Of a stretch of DNA of 60,000 bases, positions 23,252 to 34,062 are shown in pieces. Source of the stretch: Cryptomeria japonica (lineage: Eukaryota > Streptophyta > Pinopsida > Cupressales > Cupressaceae); contig NC_081408.1 of the NCBI RefSeq assembly GCF_030272615.1, positions 339,110,793-339,170,792 of the forward strand. The letters run 5' to 3'. The translations under genes and the position numbers were made by a program. Under the pieces are notes generated by a model. The model was not told the DNA's origin. It worked only from the letters and a program-made list of their open reading frames with translations, and did no database searches. Every line of letters starts with the position of its first letter. Position 1 is the stretch's first letter.

Positions 23252-24908
23252 ATGCCTATTCAAACCAGAAGTTCTCACAAGAAAGATACTAAAGGTAAAG
23301 GATCATCCTTTTCATTACAAGATAATCCACTCTTCGTAGAGGACCTTGTCTTTAATAAACCTTCATCATCAAATATACCAATTTTTGATCAATCATTATC
23401 TCCCATCATGTCTAGAGAAAGGCAAGAAAGACAAGTTGCTAAACATGATACTTATGACAATATCAACACCCATGCTAATAACAGTGATTCCTCATCTAGT
23501 GAGTTTGAAGCCTCTAAACCTATAGAAGCTGTTATAAATAGTTGTCAAAAGGATAAATATTTTTGAAAAATGATGAAGATTATCATGGCTAGAGAAAAAG
23601 AAGACTATTTCCTAGAGCTAGCAAAATAAGGTGCTAAACTTCCTACTGATTATAACATTGAAACCCTTATCACTAAAGAGGAAGAGACACCCTTAGCACT
23701 GGTAAACAAACAATTGCAAGCATTACAGACTAAAATCACAGAAATGAAAAACAAGGATAAATCATCAAAACAATATTCTTTAGACATGATCTACCAGTTC
23801 CCATTTGACAAAAACCTTTACATGCCTCCATTTCCTTCAAGAGTGGAGATTCCTAAGTTTGAAAAATATGATGGTAATACAGATCCTCAAGACCATGTCA
23901 GAGAAATTTGTGCTTTATGTATGGAGTTCATGCACGAACAAACATATCTCATGTGCCTTTTCCCAAGGAGTTTAGGAGGACAAGCTATGGAATGGTTTTC
24001 AAGCCTACCTATGAGAATTACAACTTTTGAGGAATTAGTTGAATTGTTTCTCCAAAAATTCTCCTATAAACATTCATCATCCAGTCACTATGATGGAGCT
24101 TTGCAATACCAAACAGAAAATGGGAGAACCTTTCCTCACTTTTCTTCAATGTTGGAGAAAGATGTTCTCTAGATATTCACAACCTATTCCAGATTTTGAG
24201 AAGATGGATATTTTTGTCAATAACCTGATCCCTAAATTGAATTATAATATACAAATGCAAGTGTACCCTTAAATCAACAAAATGGTAGATAGTGCTGTCA
24301 GAATGGAAGATGTCCTTATACAGAAAGGAGATATATCACTTTGGAAAGAAACACAACAAGACTCTGGTTCCAAAGAAAAGAACAAATACTAGAAATACGA
24401 CAAAGATAATAACATAAATGTTGTTAATGATGGAGTAGTAGACATTATTAAATCAAAACCCACAATATTTAATCTAGCTAGCGACACACAAGCTCTCAAA
24501 GTGACTGAAACTATGGTAGAAAACCCTCCAAAAAAATCAAAAGAGTGGTTTAAAGAGAAACCTTAGCTTTCAAAACCTAAACATGATTGTACTCCTTTGG
24601 AAGAATCATATGAATCAGCTCTTAAGAATCTATTGGCAAATGATCTGATCACATTGCTTGATAACTCTAAATCATATGATCTAGAAGTTAAAGCCAAATG
24701 GTGGAGGGAAAACAAATACTGTGAGTATCATCGAAACAAGGGTCATACAACAAACAACTGCATGAAACTCAAACATGAGATTCAAGACCTCATCGACGCT
24801 GGAAAAATTGTTGTTGGAAATCACACAACTAACGTTGGTCACAAAGATTTTAAATATCCCTTCCCACTTATGAACAAGGTGATTCCTCAAAATCCAAGGG
24901 AGGTGTGA
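23252..24908 (+). pseudogene. E5 gag
   Basis: It starts MPIQTRSSHKKDTKGKGSS at 23252. A Ser-rich N-terminus ends at a stop (23566), and the gag core follows at 23714-24170 (PKFEKYDGNTDPQDHVREIC, then GGQAMEWFSSLP). Around 24120 the reading moves to another frame (FLTFLQCWRKMFSRYSQPIP). A zinc knuckle CEYHRNKGHTTNNC near 24720-24760 has His at the second metal position, followed by MKLKHEIQDLIDAGKI. That arrangement is typical of Tat gag. Several stops (24271, 24390, 24565) make it non-functional. Confidence 0.85.
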
Positions 24909-25132
24909 AAGTCAATTACACCTATGCTAACAATGATAATGTGATCAACATGATTGAATCTTCACAACCTAAGCATTGCAATGTGATCATAGTAAAAGAT
25001 AAATAGCATAAAATACAAACTGCAAATATTGTAACCTACGCTTAAAAGAAGGTTACTCTAAAAGGAGCTAGTTCCTCAACTCCTGATCAAACAACATCAA
25101 ACCTACCGACATCTTCAAATAGACAACCAGAT

Positions 25133-26005
25133 ATGATCACAACTAAATATAAGCAATTGGATTCATCATCCTTTCCTGGTTACAACATTTTCAAACAATT
25201 GAAATGTACTATTGCTGAAATCTCCATTTTTGAACTGCTTAAGATCTCTTTTGCTCATAGAGAGATCCTGGACAAAGCTTTTCTCACTACTAATGTCCCT
25301 AAAGATTTAGATGTAGACCGGTTTGAATACTTTGCCTTATTACCTCATCCTTTCTGAAGAAGATGACAATTCACTGAATCACCCGCATAACCAACCATTA
25401 CACATTGAAGCTATGATCCATAAACATCGTGCCGAACGTGTTTTGATAGATGGAGGCGCTGAGTTGAATATTTGTACCTACAATCTACTGACACAGTTGG
25501 GATTTTTTGAAAAATGTCATTGATCCAACAAAGAAAATAAAAATCAAAGCTTATGATGAAGAAGAGAGAAGCTTATGATGAAGAAGAGAGAACCTCTAAA
25601 GGTTTGGTGCTATTGCCAATCAGGGTAGGACCTATGGAGAGAGATGTTATTTTTCAGGTGCTTGACCTTCCTCTTTCATACAACATCTTGTTGGGCAGGC
25701 CATGGATGCACGAAATGAAAGAAGTACCATCTACATATCATCAGTGCTTGAAATTTCCTTATAACGGAGTTGAAGTCAGTATTCCTGCTGATACAAGCTA
25801 TACCTATAATGCATTGAAGCAGTGTACCGATACCTTTGTTCCTCATAATAGAGAAGCCTCTACAGCTGAAAGTTCAGAAACTTTGATGAAAGACTTAGAA
25901 AAGAAATTGAAAATCATAGGTACTGGCATGGATGGATACAACATAGAACCCATACTTTCACTAATGTCTCTTCCTCCATCACCAAGACACTCTGGAAAAC
26001 CATAA
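25133..26005 (+). pseudogene. E5 aspartic protease
   Basis: The active-site segment is VLIDGGAELNICTYNLLTQL (25439-25500), with Asp-Gly-Gly in place of the usual DSG/DTG, as often seen in Tat proteases. After a frameshift near 25530 the fold continues with QVLDLPLSYNILLGRPWMHE (25653-25715) and STYHQCLKFPYNGVEVSIPA. It cleaves the Gag-Pol polyprotein in an active element. A 17-base segment (aagcttatgatgaagaa) is duplicated at 25546-25586. Confidence 0.8.
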
Positions 26006-26011
26006 GAGGCT

Positions 26012-26386
26012 ATGAAGTCACAAACTTCAACTCCAAATATCATTTATGATGGTATTTTTGTACAGTCTTCTACTTCTCTTGCAAATGAATTAGAAGGAGA
26101 GGTTGTTCTCAAATGGGTTTTCAAAGAAGATAGTGAAAACAAAGAAGTACAATACTATGAAATTTCCCCTCCACAATATGGTCCAGGCTATAATATGATT
26201 CAACGCATTGGATATTCAGGTACCGGTCCTTTGGGAAAGCATCAAGAAGGTATTGTTGAACCTAGTCAGCTACAAACTAAGTCTACAAATGATAAAGCTG
26301 GTCTTGGATACCATTTAGAGGAGTTGTTAGATCAGAAACCTACTTCTCATCATCAATCTAAATGGACGAAAAAGATACTACCTTGA
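26012..26386 (+). pseudogene. G-patch-like segment after E5 protease
   Basis: At about 26180-26320 the frame reads GPGYNMIQRIGYSGTGPLG, KHQEGIVEPSQ, and after a linker AGLGYHLEE. The spacing of aromatic and glycine residues fits the G-patch pattern (hydrophobic..MGY..G.GLG...G...P......GLGY), with Pro in place of one conserved Gly-Leu position. G-patches bind nucleic acid or helicases, and one follows the protease in betaretroviruses. Here it lies between protease and RT. The segment stays open for 125 codons and stops at 26386. Confidence 0.5.
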
Positions 26387-27789
26387 ACATCACAGGAAGT
26401 AAATACTCAACAAACTCAGGAAGAGTATGAAAAAAAACAAGAAGAATTGGAAACTAAGAGAGAAGAAGCAAATTGTAATCAAGTTTCAACTACATCAACA
26501 GTAACATTACAAGAAGTAGAAGTCCCAAAAGATATGAGAGAAGAAATAACAAGAATTAAAGAATTGTTTGCACCACTAAATATTCTGGTCACATACACAA
26601 GGAGAATGCAAGTAGATGATTCAAAAACTAACTCGAATGAGTATGAATGGGGTCCAGAGCCTCTATCAGATGCATCTACTGAAGAAACTATTGAAGAACC
26701 TAGTGATATCATAGATGAAGCACAAGAGATAGTGTGCTTAAAACTACAAAAGGAATTAGAGGAAATCAAACTAAAAAGACAAGAAGACTATGAACAACAA
26801 CTGAAAGAAGAAAGGACACAAGAAAATTATTCACCTACTATATCTCCCCCTAATGAGATAGAGAAAATCAGGTATGGCACTATAAATGAACAATTGGAGG
26901 CTACAAAAGATGGGCCAGTCATTAGTCTAGAGGAAGCTGAATGGAAAAGATGACAAAGACTAACAGAGTCATCAAGAATATGTCAACAAGTATGTCAAAT
27001 ACAAGTGATCATTGAACCAAATAACGAAGGAAATTGCAACATCAAAGATCTAGATATTGATACTATACATGCTTTCACTAAGCCACTTAAAGAAGAGTCA
27101 GAGGCTTCATCTTCTGACTCTGATCACTTTGACATAAGCTCTATTTATGACATTACCTATTCAACACCAAACTATGACCACTCTGTCATGAATGTCGAGA
27201 CTCTGTCTGTTGACCCTGTTACTATCAAACCATGATATGTAGTCTGGTCTGAAGTAGAAGATGATGCTAGTGATAGGTATGTTGGGTTAGATTCCCTAAA
27301 TACTAACGTAAAATTTGATAATCATGCTCTAACTCTTCTTGGTCTTGAGACACTTACGCAAGGTAGTCTTCTAGAACTCAACTCGTTGGTCCGAGGTTGT
27401 GATGACAATATCATTAATTCCCTTGAACTTGTTAAATCTTTATCCCTGGTACATCCTGAGTTTATTGACTGTACTCTCTAAAATCAACCTTTGAATATAC
27501 TTACCTTTTCTAATGACTATACATTAGCCTGTTATCTTAATGTAGTTGAACCAATGAACTCTTCCACCAGTGAACAAAGTGAGAACATGACAGCAACAAA
27601 TGTCAAGTATCTTAGTCGCAAAAATCAAAAAAAGAAAAATAAGAGTTCTGATGGCGAAAACCACACTGTGGTAGTGTCAGAATAAAAAATAGTAAAAATA
27701 AAGGACGTACCTAACAGTGAAAACCTCTCTAAGGTGCCTGAAGGTGAGATACTTGGCATTTGCCTGATCACTTTCAAGAGTGATCATCA
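26387..27789 (+). pseudogene. E5 hydrophilic linker between protease and RT
   Basis: The reading continues in plus-strand frames as a highly charged, probably coiled-coil protein (LQKELEEIKLKRQEDYEQQL at about 26740-26800). An acidic Ser-rich part follows (KEESEASSSDSDHFDISSIY). Stops at 26953, 27235 and 27685 break it. I recognise no catalytic domain. It fits the long spacer that Tat polyproteins have ahead of RT. Confidence 0.55.
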
Positions 27790-30580
27790 ATGCTAATCGA
27801 ACCTACACAACCAAGAAACATTGGAACAGAAGAAGTTCAACACACCATATATGTAGCTCAATCCTTGTTAGCCGAAGAACTAAAAGAATTTGTTGATTTC
27901 TTCACAGAAAAGAAGATGAATTTTGCATGGACATATGCTGATATGCTGGGTCTGAATCCTAACCTCATAATGCATCATCTCTCCATCACTCCTGGAGTTA
28001 AACCTGTTAAGCAAAAACTCCAAAAAATGCTATTGGCATATGATGAACTTGTATGATGATATGATGATAATGTATGTTGTCATTGATGTCAATAAGTGCA
28101 GGTGAACCAGTATGAAGATTGGAAGAAGTTTTTATTGATGTTCAAGTTGGAGAACCAGTATGAAGGGATGAAGTGGACCGATGTCAGGGTTGCACTAAGT
28201 GTGACTACTAGTTGGTAGTCTTAGCTCTAGGGTTTCCGATTTGGAAATCTAGCTTGTGCGTTGCAACTGGTGACATTATGTGATGAGTTAGCTAATAAAT
28301 AAGGATGAGATCAAGATGCCATGTCATTTTTGTGCACGTGAAGGATTTCCTTGAGGATCTTGCATGTGAAGATCGATTGCATTAAATGTCTACCTCAAGA
28401 ATGAACATTCTTCTTAGCGGCGTGTGAAGAGAGCATGATGGGTTACTGATTTCCATATGTGGTGAAGAATGGACGATGTAGAATGACTTGTGATCTATTT
28501 GAGATTTTTTTATTCTATGCAAAGTGTTTTGAACGATTAGGATTGGACCACTTGTAATTGTAAACCTAAAATATTTAGGGTTTAGGGTTTATGCTACTGA
28601 CCTAATTGTTGTCTATAAGGTTGATGATGTTTATTATTGTTTGTGTTGGCAAATGTTGTGTTTGTTTCTGAGTGATGAGATACTTGCCAGACCAGTGAGT
28701 GGAAAACTGCAGAGTGTGATTACAGAGTAGAGGAGCTGAAAAAGATCTACCTTAGCATGTAGTGTTGTTCTCAGATAATAGCTTTACTTGTTGTCTTCTA
28801 ACCATTTCAACAGTAGGAAAATCCCTTTACCGGGTAGCTTTAACAAGCTTATTGCAAATCCTCTAACCAGGTGACTCAAAATCATTGAGTTCTTCAAATC
28901 CTCTAGCGAGGTAACCTTTAATAGGGTTTCAACCTTTAACAGGGTATATAGCCATCCCTTAACCGGGTGATCTTTAACAGGATCGGTTCCTAACAGAACC
29001 TTATTGTAAAGTCTTTAACCGGACTAGGTTCCTAATAGAGCAAGCTTAAAAAGAGTTCAAAAACAAGAGTGTGGGTATTCATCCCCACCATGGTTTTTTC
29101 CATTTGGGTTTCCACGTGAAAAATCTATGTGTCATGAGTTGTGCATTTTTCATGTGATGATTGAGCAGTCTTTGTTTAGGTGAATATGCATGCAAAGCTA
29201 ATAGTTATGGTATTACTGATACAACACATGCATGAGTATATTGGTGAAGTAGTTATCAAGTGTTGAATGTTATTTGAATTATTCAGTTTTATTGGTTTAG
29301 CTATCTAAAGTCTTGCTGTGTTTAACCGGTATTGCCATGGTTAAGTTTAGTGATGAAGACAACCGGTTAGCACTGATTTAACTTGTTAAGTTGTTGAGAA
29401 GTTTTTGTATGTACTGATTCATCCCCCTCAGTACCGACTAGGGTATTTGTTGTTCATCATTATTCATCAAATGCATCCTCATGTTGCATTTCTTGTTAAG
29501 GCCAAGCTAGAACAATTACTAAAAGCTAGATTTATCAAAGCAATTGATTATGTCGAGTGGATATCTAATATTGTACCTGTTTCTAAACCTGACAAATCAA
29601 TCTGTGTTTGCATTGATTTTAGATTTAAACAAAGCTTGTCCAAAAGATTATTTTCCACTACCCAACATAGATATGATCGTGGACATGACTGCTGGCTATG
29701 AAATGCACTCTTTGATGGATGGTTTTTCCGGATACAATTAGATCAAAATTGCACCTGAGGATCAAGAGAAAACAACATTCACCTATGCATGGGGAACTTT
29801 CTGTTGGAATGTAATGCCCTTCGACTTAAAGAATGCAGGCGCTACTTATCAAAGAGTTGTAAAAACAATTTTTCATGATATGATGCACAAAAACATGGAG
29901 GATTATGTTGATGATACTCTAGTCAAATCTATGAAAAGATCAACACATCTATTAGAACTAGGTCCAATATTAGACATGATGTAAAAATTCAAACTCAAAT
30001 TAAATCCCAAGAAATGTGTATTTGGAGTTACATCTAGTAAGCTCCTAGGATATATTGTTTCAGTGAAAGGAATTGAAGTGGATCCAGAAAAAGTTAAGGC
30101 TATCATGGAAATGCCACCCCCAAAGAATGTCAGTCAAATGAGAAGTTTACAAGGACGCCTCGAATAAATAAGATGTTTTATTTCTTAGCTAGCATATAAG
30201 GCTCAACCATTCACAAAGGCATTGCAAAAAGGAGTCAAATACAACTAGGATGAAGATTGTGAACAACATCTAAAGCAAATCAAGGAATATCTTTCTAAAC
30301 CACCTATACTGATGCCACCAATTCAAGGAAAACCATTGATTCTCTACATATCAACTATAAATACATCATTGGGGGAACTCTTGGCACAACAGGATGAGAA
30401 TACAAAGGAAAGAGCTATATATTATATCAACAAAACCTTGTTGTCCTATGAGATGAATTATACTATCATAGAAAAAGCTTGTTTGGCATTAGTCTTTGCA
30501 TCACATAAATTAAGACACTACATGTTAGCACATTCTATCAAGCTCGTGGCTAAGATTGATCCACTCAAATAACTTCTCAG
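27790..30580 (+). pseudogene. E5 reverse transcriptase and first RNase H, split by a solo LTR
   Basis: The N-terminal RT region is 27790-28030 (DFFTEKKMNFAWTYADMLGL, then MHHLSITPGVKPVKQKLQKM). It continues after the solo LTR at 29472 (HPHVAFLVKAKLEQLLKARF, then WISNIVPVSKPD). Palm motifs: ACPKDYFPLPNIDMIVD, MDGFSGYN, MPFDLKNAGATYQR, and catalytic YVDD at 29904-29915. Gypsy RNase H is at about 30310-30570 (LGELLAQQDENTKERAIYYI, then NYTIIEKACLALVFASHKLR). Removing the insert and one AATGC copy leaves the frame continuous. Stops remain at several points. Confidence 0.88.
28031..29469 (+). mobile_element. Solo LTR 1 in E5 RT
   Basis: A 1,439-bp insert flanked by AATGC (28026-28030 and 29470-29474). 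It starts TATTGGCATATGATGAAC and ends ATTCATCA. The first and last 18 bases are partly inverted (ATGATGAAC and GTTCATCAT). No internal region, gag or pol is present, so it is a solo LTR left by LTR-LTR recombination. It holds several copies of a TTTAACCGGGT-like word (28830-29020), a CACCATGG...TTTCC...GGGTTTCCACGTG segment near 29090, and near its end CTGATTCATCCCCCTCAG, the module shared with E1, E4 and solo LTR 2. Confidence 0.85.
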
Positions 30581-30759
30581 CAAAGCAACACTTACAGAGA
30601 GATTGGCTAAATGGGTCATGGTTCTTACATAATTTGATATTGAATATGTAGAACGCAAAGCTATCAAAGGACGGGTCATTGCAGATCAACTTGCTGATGC
30701 TCCACTTGAATATAATCAACATTTTCACATAGATTTTCTGAATGAATCCATCATGCACC

Positions 30760-31160
30760 TTACTCAATGATCCTGGAAAACGTTCTTTGATGGGTCTTTC
30801 ACTCAACATGGTTTTGGTGCTGGAATACTTTTGATCACTCCTCAAAGATATTCAATCCCAAAAGATTACAAAATTCTCTTTCCATGCACAAACAATATTG
30901 CAGAATATGAAGCTTTGGTAAATGGAATCAAGCTAGCTATTGAATGGAAGGTTGTTGAGTTACACATCTATGGAGACTCTCAGATAATTATCAACCAAAT
31001 TAATGATATATATCAGGCTTAGGATGAAAAACTGATGCCCTATAAAAGAATGGTTGATGACCTCAAGAAATACTTTACCTTTGTATCATTTCAGCAGATT
31101 CCCAGATCAACAAACAAAGCAACAAATGCTATGGCTACCTTAGCATCTATACCATAGCTA
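30760..31160 (+). pseudogene. E5 second (archaeal-type) RNase H
   Basis: The domain reads SWKTFFDGSFTQHGFGAG, NNIAEYEALVNGIKLAIEWK and LHIYGDSQIIINQINDIYQA, with the catalytic series D (FFDGS), E (AEYEAL) and D (YGDSQ). This is the RVT_3/aRNH type, distinct from the gypsy RNase H just upstream. Two RNase H domains in tandem are diagnostic of Tat elements. In-frame stops lie just before it and after IYQA (31021). Confidence 0.85.
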
Positions 31161-31400
31161 CAAGAATTTGAGTTCTGCTATGAATTCTTGGTGGAAGAGT
31201 TACATTATCCTTCTTATGATTCCCCCGAGTCCTAGATGGTCTATTTTATCAATGGACATGATTCATCTCACTATAGCCATATTTACTCTTACTTGTGTGA
31301 CCAAATTATTCCAGCTAATCTTATCCATAATGAGAAAAGAAACCTAATCCAAAATGCTTCATGGTATGTCATCATCGCTAACGATCTATATAGGTGAGGT

Positions 31401-32510
31401 TTGGATAGTACTTTGCTTAGGTGTCTAGAAACTAAAGAGTCCCAATGTGCATTATCTGAAGTGCATGAAGGTATTTGTGGATCTCATTCAAACGGTCTAA
31501 CTTTAGCTCAAAAACTGCTAAAGGCTGGCTACTACTGGCTAGATATGAAGAAAGATGCTATAAAATTTGCTAAAACTTGTGAGAAGTATCAGCTACATGG
31601 AAATCTCATACATGCACCAACAAGGGATCTAATACCTTTCATCACACATTGGCATTTTCAACAATGGGCGTTTGACCTCATTGGCCAAATATATCTTGCA
31701 TCATCTAATGGACATAAGTTTATCATAACTTCCACTAAGCACTTCACTAAGTGGGTTGAAGTGGTTCTGCCAATCAAAGCAACCAGTAAACAAGTATCTC
31801 TGTTCATCTGTAGGTATGGGATACCTTCTTCCATTGTGACTGACAATGGAGGGCAGTTCAAAACCAAAGACCTAGATGAGCTCTGTGAAAAGTTCAAAAT
31901 CAAACAACACTGGTCATCCATATACTACCCTCAAGGTAATGGACAAGCTGAAGCATCTAACAAAAATCTGCTGACTATCTTATACATAACAATAAATAAA
32001 TCTGGAAAGGATTGGCATTTGCAGCTCAATCCTATACTATGGGTTTATAGAACAAGTATCAGAACACCTACTGGGGCTACACCTTTTTCTTTGGTGTATA
32101 GATCCAAAGCAGTCTTGCCTGTTGAGGTGGAAATACCTTCTTTGAGAGTTTCTTTGCAAGGTCTTGTTACTGATGAAGACTACAAAATATCTAGATTGCA
32201 AGAACTCGAGTTGCTGGATGAACATCGACAAGTGGCATTTGATCATTTGAGAGCCTACCAAAAGAGAATGTCTAGAGGTTATAACAAGAAAGTTCGACAA
32301 AGAAAATTTCAGGTTGGTGACCTTGTTTTGAGAGAAAATCCTAAAAATCAATAGTTTTGAGACAACAAAGGGAAGTTTGAACCCAACTAGCTCGGTCCCT
32401 ACATCGTTACTACAGTCTTTGGCTCTGGTGCCTATCAACTCTCAACATCGAAAGGAGAACAAATCCATGAACCAATCAACACCATCCACTTGAAGAAATT
32501 CTTCACTTAG
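31401..32510 (+). pseudogene. E5 integrase
   Basis: The best preserved block is 31401-32354, 317 codons without a stop. The zinc finger is H...H (VHEGICGSHS) and C..Y (TCEKYQLHG), where the last Cys has changed to Tyr. Core residues are D in WAFDLIG (31665), D in VTDNGGQF (31838) and E in NGQAEAS (31945). The C-terminal part (FQVGDLVLRENPKNQ, then GPYIVT, then HLKKFF) ends at the TAG at 32508-32510 after two more stops. Integrase inserts the DNA copy and would have made the 5-bp duplication around the element. Confidence 0.88.
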
Positions 32511-34062
32511 TATTCTCTTCTCCAGCAACCTATACGGCGAAAAAAAATAAAAATAAAAAAAAATAAAAAAAAGAAAAATCAAATGCCTTGGTGAAAACCT
32601 GGTAAACAGGCACCTTGGTAAAAAAAGGAAGGAAAAGATCTTTGCCAAGCAGGTGAAAACCTGGTAAACAGACACCTCTTGTACTCAAGCACTCCATCTA
32701 TCAACACAAATTTGGCATTTCCTGTTTTCATTCCCGCTTTCCTGCATCTTTTCTTTCACTTGTACATATCTTTTAGTCACTTTCATGACACCTTGGTTCT
32801 TTTTGGAACTCTCATGGCTTGAAACCAATCAATGTCCTAGTCTTAGGATAATTGACTGATCAATTTACATGTCCTAAGAAGTATCAACCAAGTCATCTTT
32901 CTGTCGGTCATACCAGGTCATCCACTCTGAGTCAGTCACCTGTCTCCAAACTACAACCAAGTTTTATCACTGAGTAAACAAGGAAAACAAGACTACTGAA
33001 AATAATCACTAAACTGTTTGAGATATGATCGAAATTTTCTTTGTGTGCTATCTTTTAAATTATTTTTTCATTATTATTCCCTCTGAGTAACTCGAGGAAG
33101 TCAATCTTGACTAAGAGGAGCAAGGATTGGGGCATAATAATTTTCTTTGTTTTCTGCTTGTAGGAATGATTCCGATGATCTGGAACCATCTAATTAGCTA
33201 GGTGTCTATGATAAGTGTCTTCACATCAAGGTGAAATCACCACACATACCTCGACTCCGCTTATTTGTATGCTACAGGGAGGTTGGAGTCATTTATTTAT
33301 CTGTTCAAGGGAATTTCTTTAATGTGCAATCTGGATGCATGCGTAATCTATCCAAGGATATGAACGAAAAAGGGTCATTGCAGACAAGATAATTAATATT
33401 GCATATGAAAACAAAGGAACTCTATTTTGCTTCCTCTATTTTTAAAATGCTCAGTGATGAAAATTAAGCATACTGGATCTAGTGACTAAGTTTAAGTTGC
33501 ATTCATCTAAATTTTATGCATTTCTAGTGATTTCAGAATGATAACAATGATCTCTTTATCTTTCAAATGAGAGTTTGAAGCAATCGTCATTTCTCAACTA
33601 AGTGGTATCTTTTTCATCATCATTTCTCCGATCGAGTACTTGTGTATTGAGAAGTTAGCTGCATACATGATCATCTTATATAGATCCATACATTTCATTA
33701 TATATTTATTTGCATTCATATTATTGCATGAAAAAAACAACCATTTGCATTACTAGTTACTAATTTTCATCATTTATTTGCATATAATAAACATAAAAAA
33801 CAAACATCCATATTCATTTGCATTACATATATCCATACTGAAAAGATATGCATACATATAGAATAAAGCATATAGAAAGACATCTCATAGTCAATCAACA
33901 CAAGTACGATGAAATCAAATCAAGAGCTCGTATATCTCATCATAATATCAGTGTCCAAGAGTACAAATGATATCAACTATCAAATACATTGTCTCATCGG
34001 AGCAAGAATCGTATAGGCTACAAAAATGGGGTATATAACAAAATCTAGGAGATATAACAAAT
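32511..34062 (+). other. E5 spacer between integrase and antisense gene
   Basis: Non-coding. It holds an A-rich stretch (32538-32580), two copies of GTGAAAACCTGGTAAACAG (near 32594 and 32650) and otherwise AT-rich sequence without ORFs. The two transcription units converge here, so terminators for both would be expected. I cannot identify them. Confidence 0.5.
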
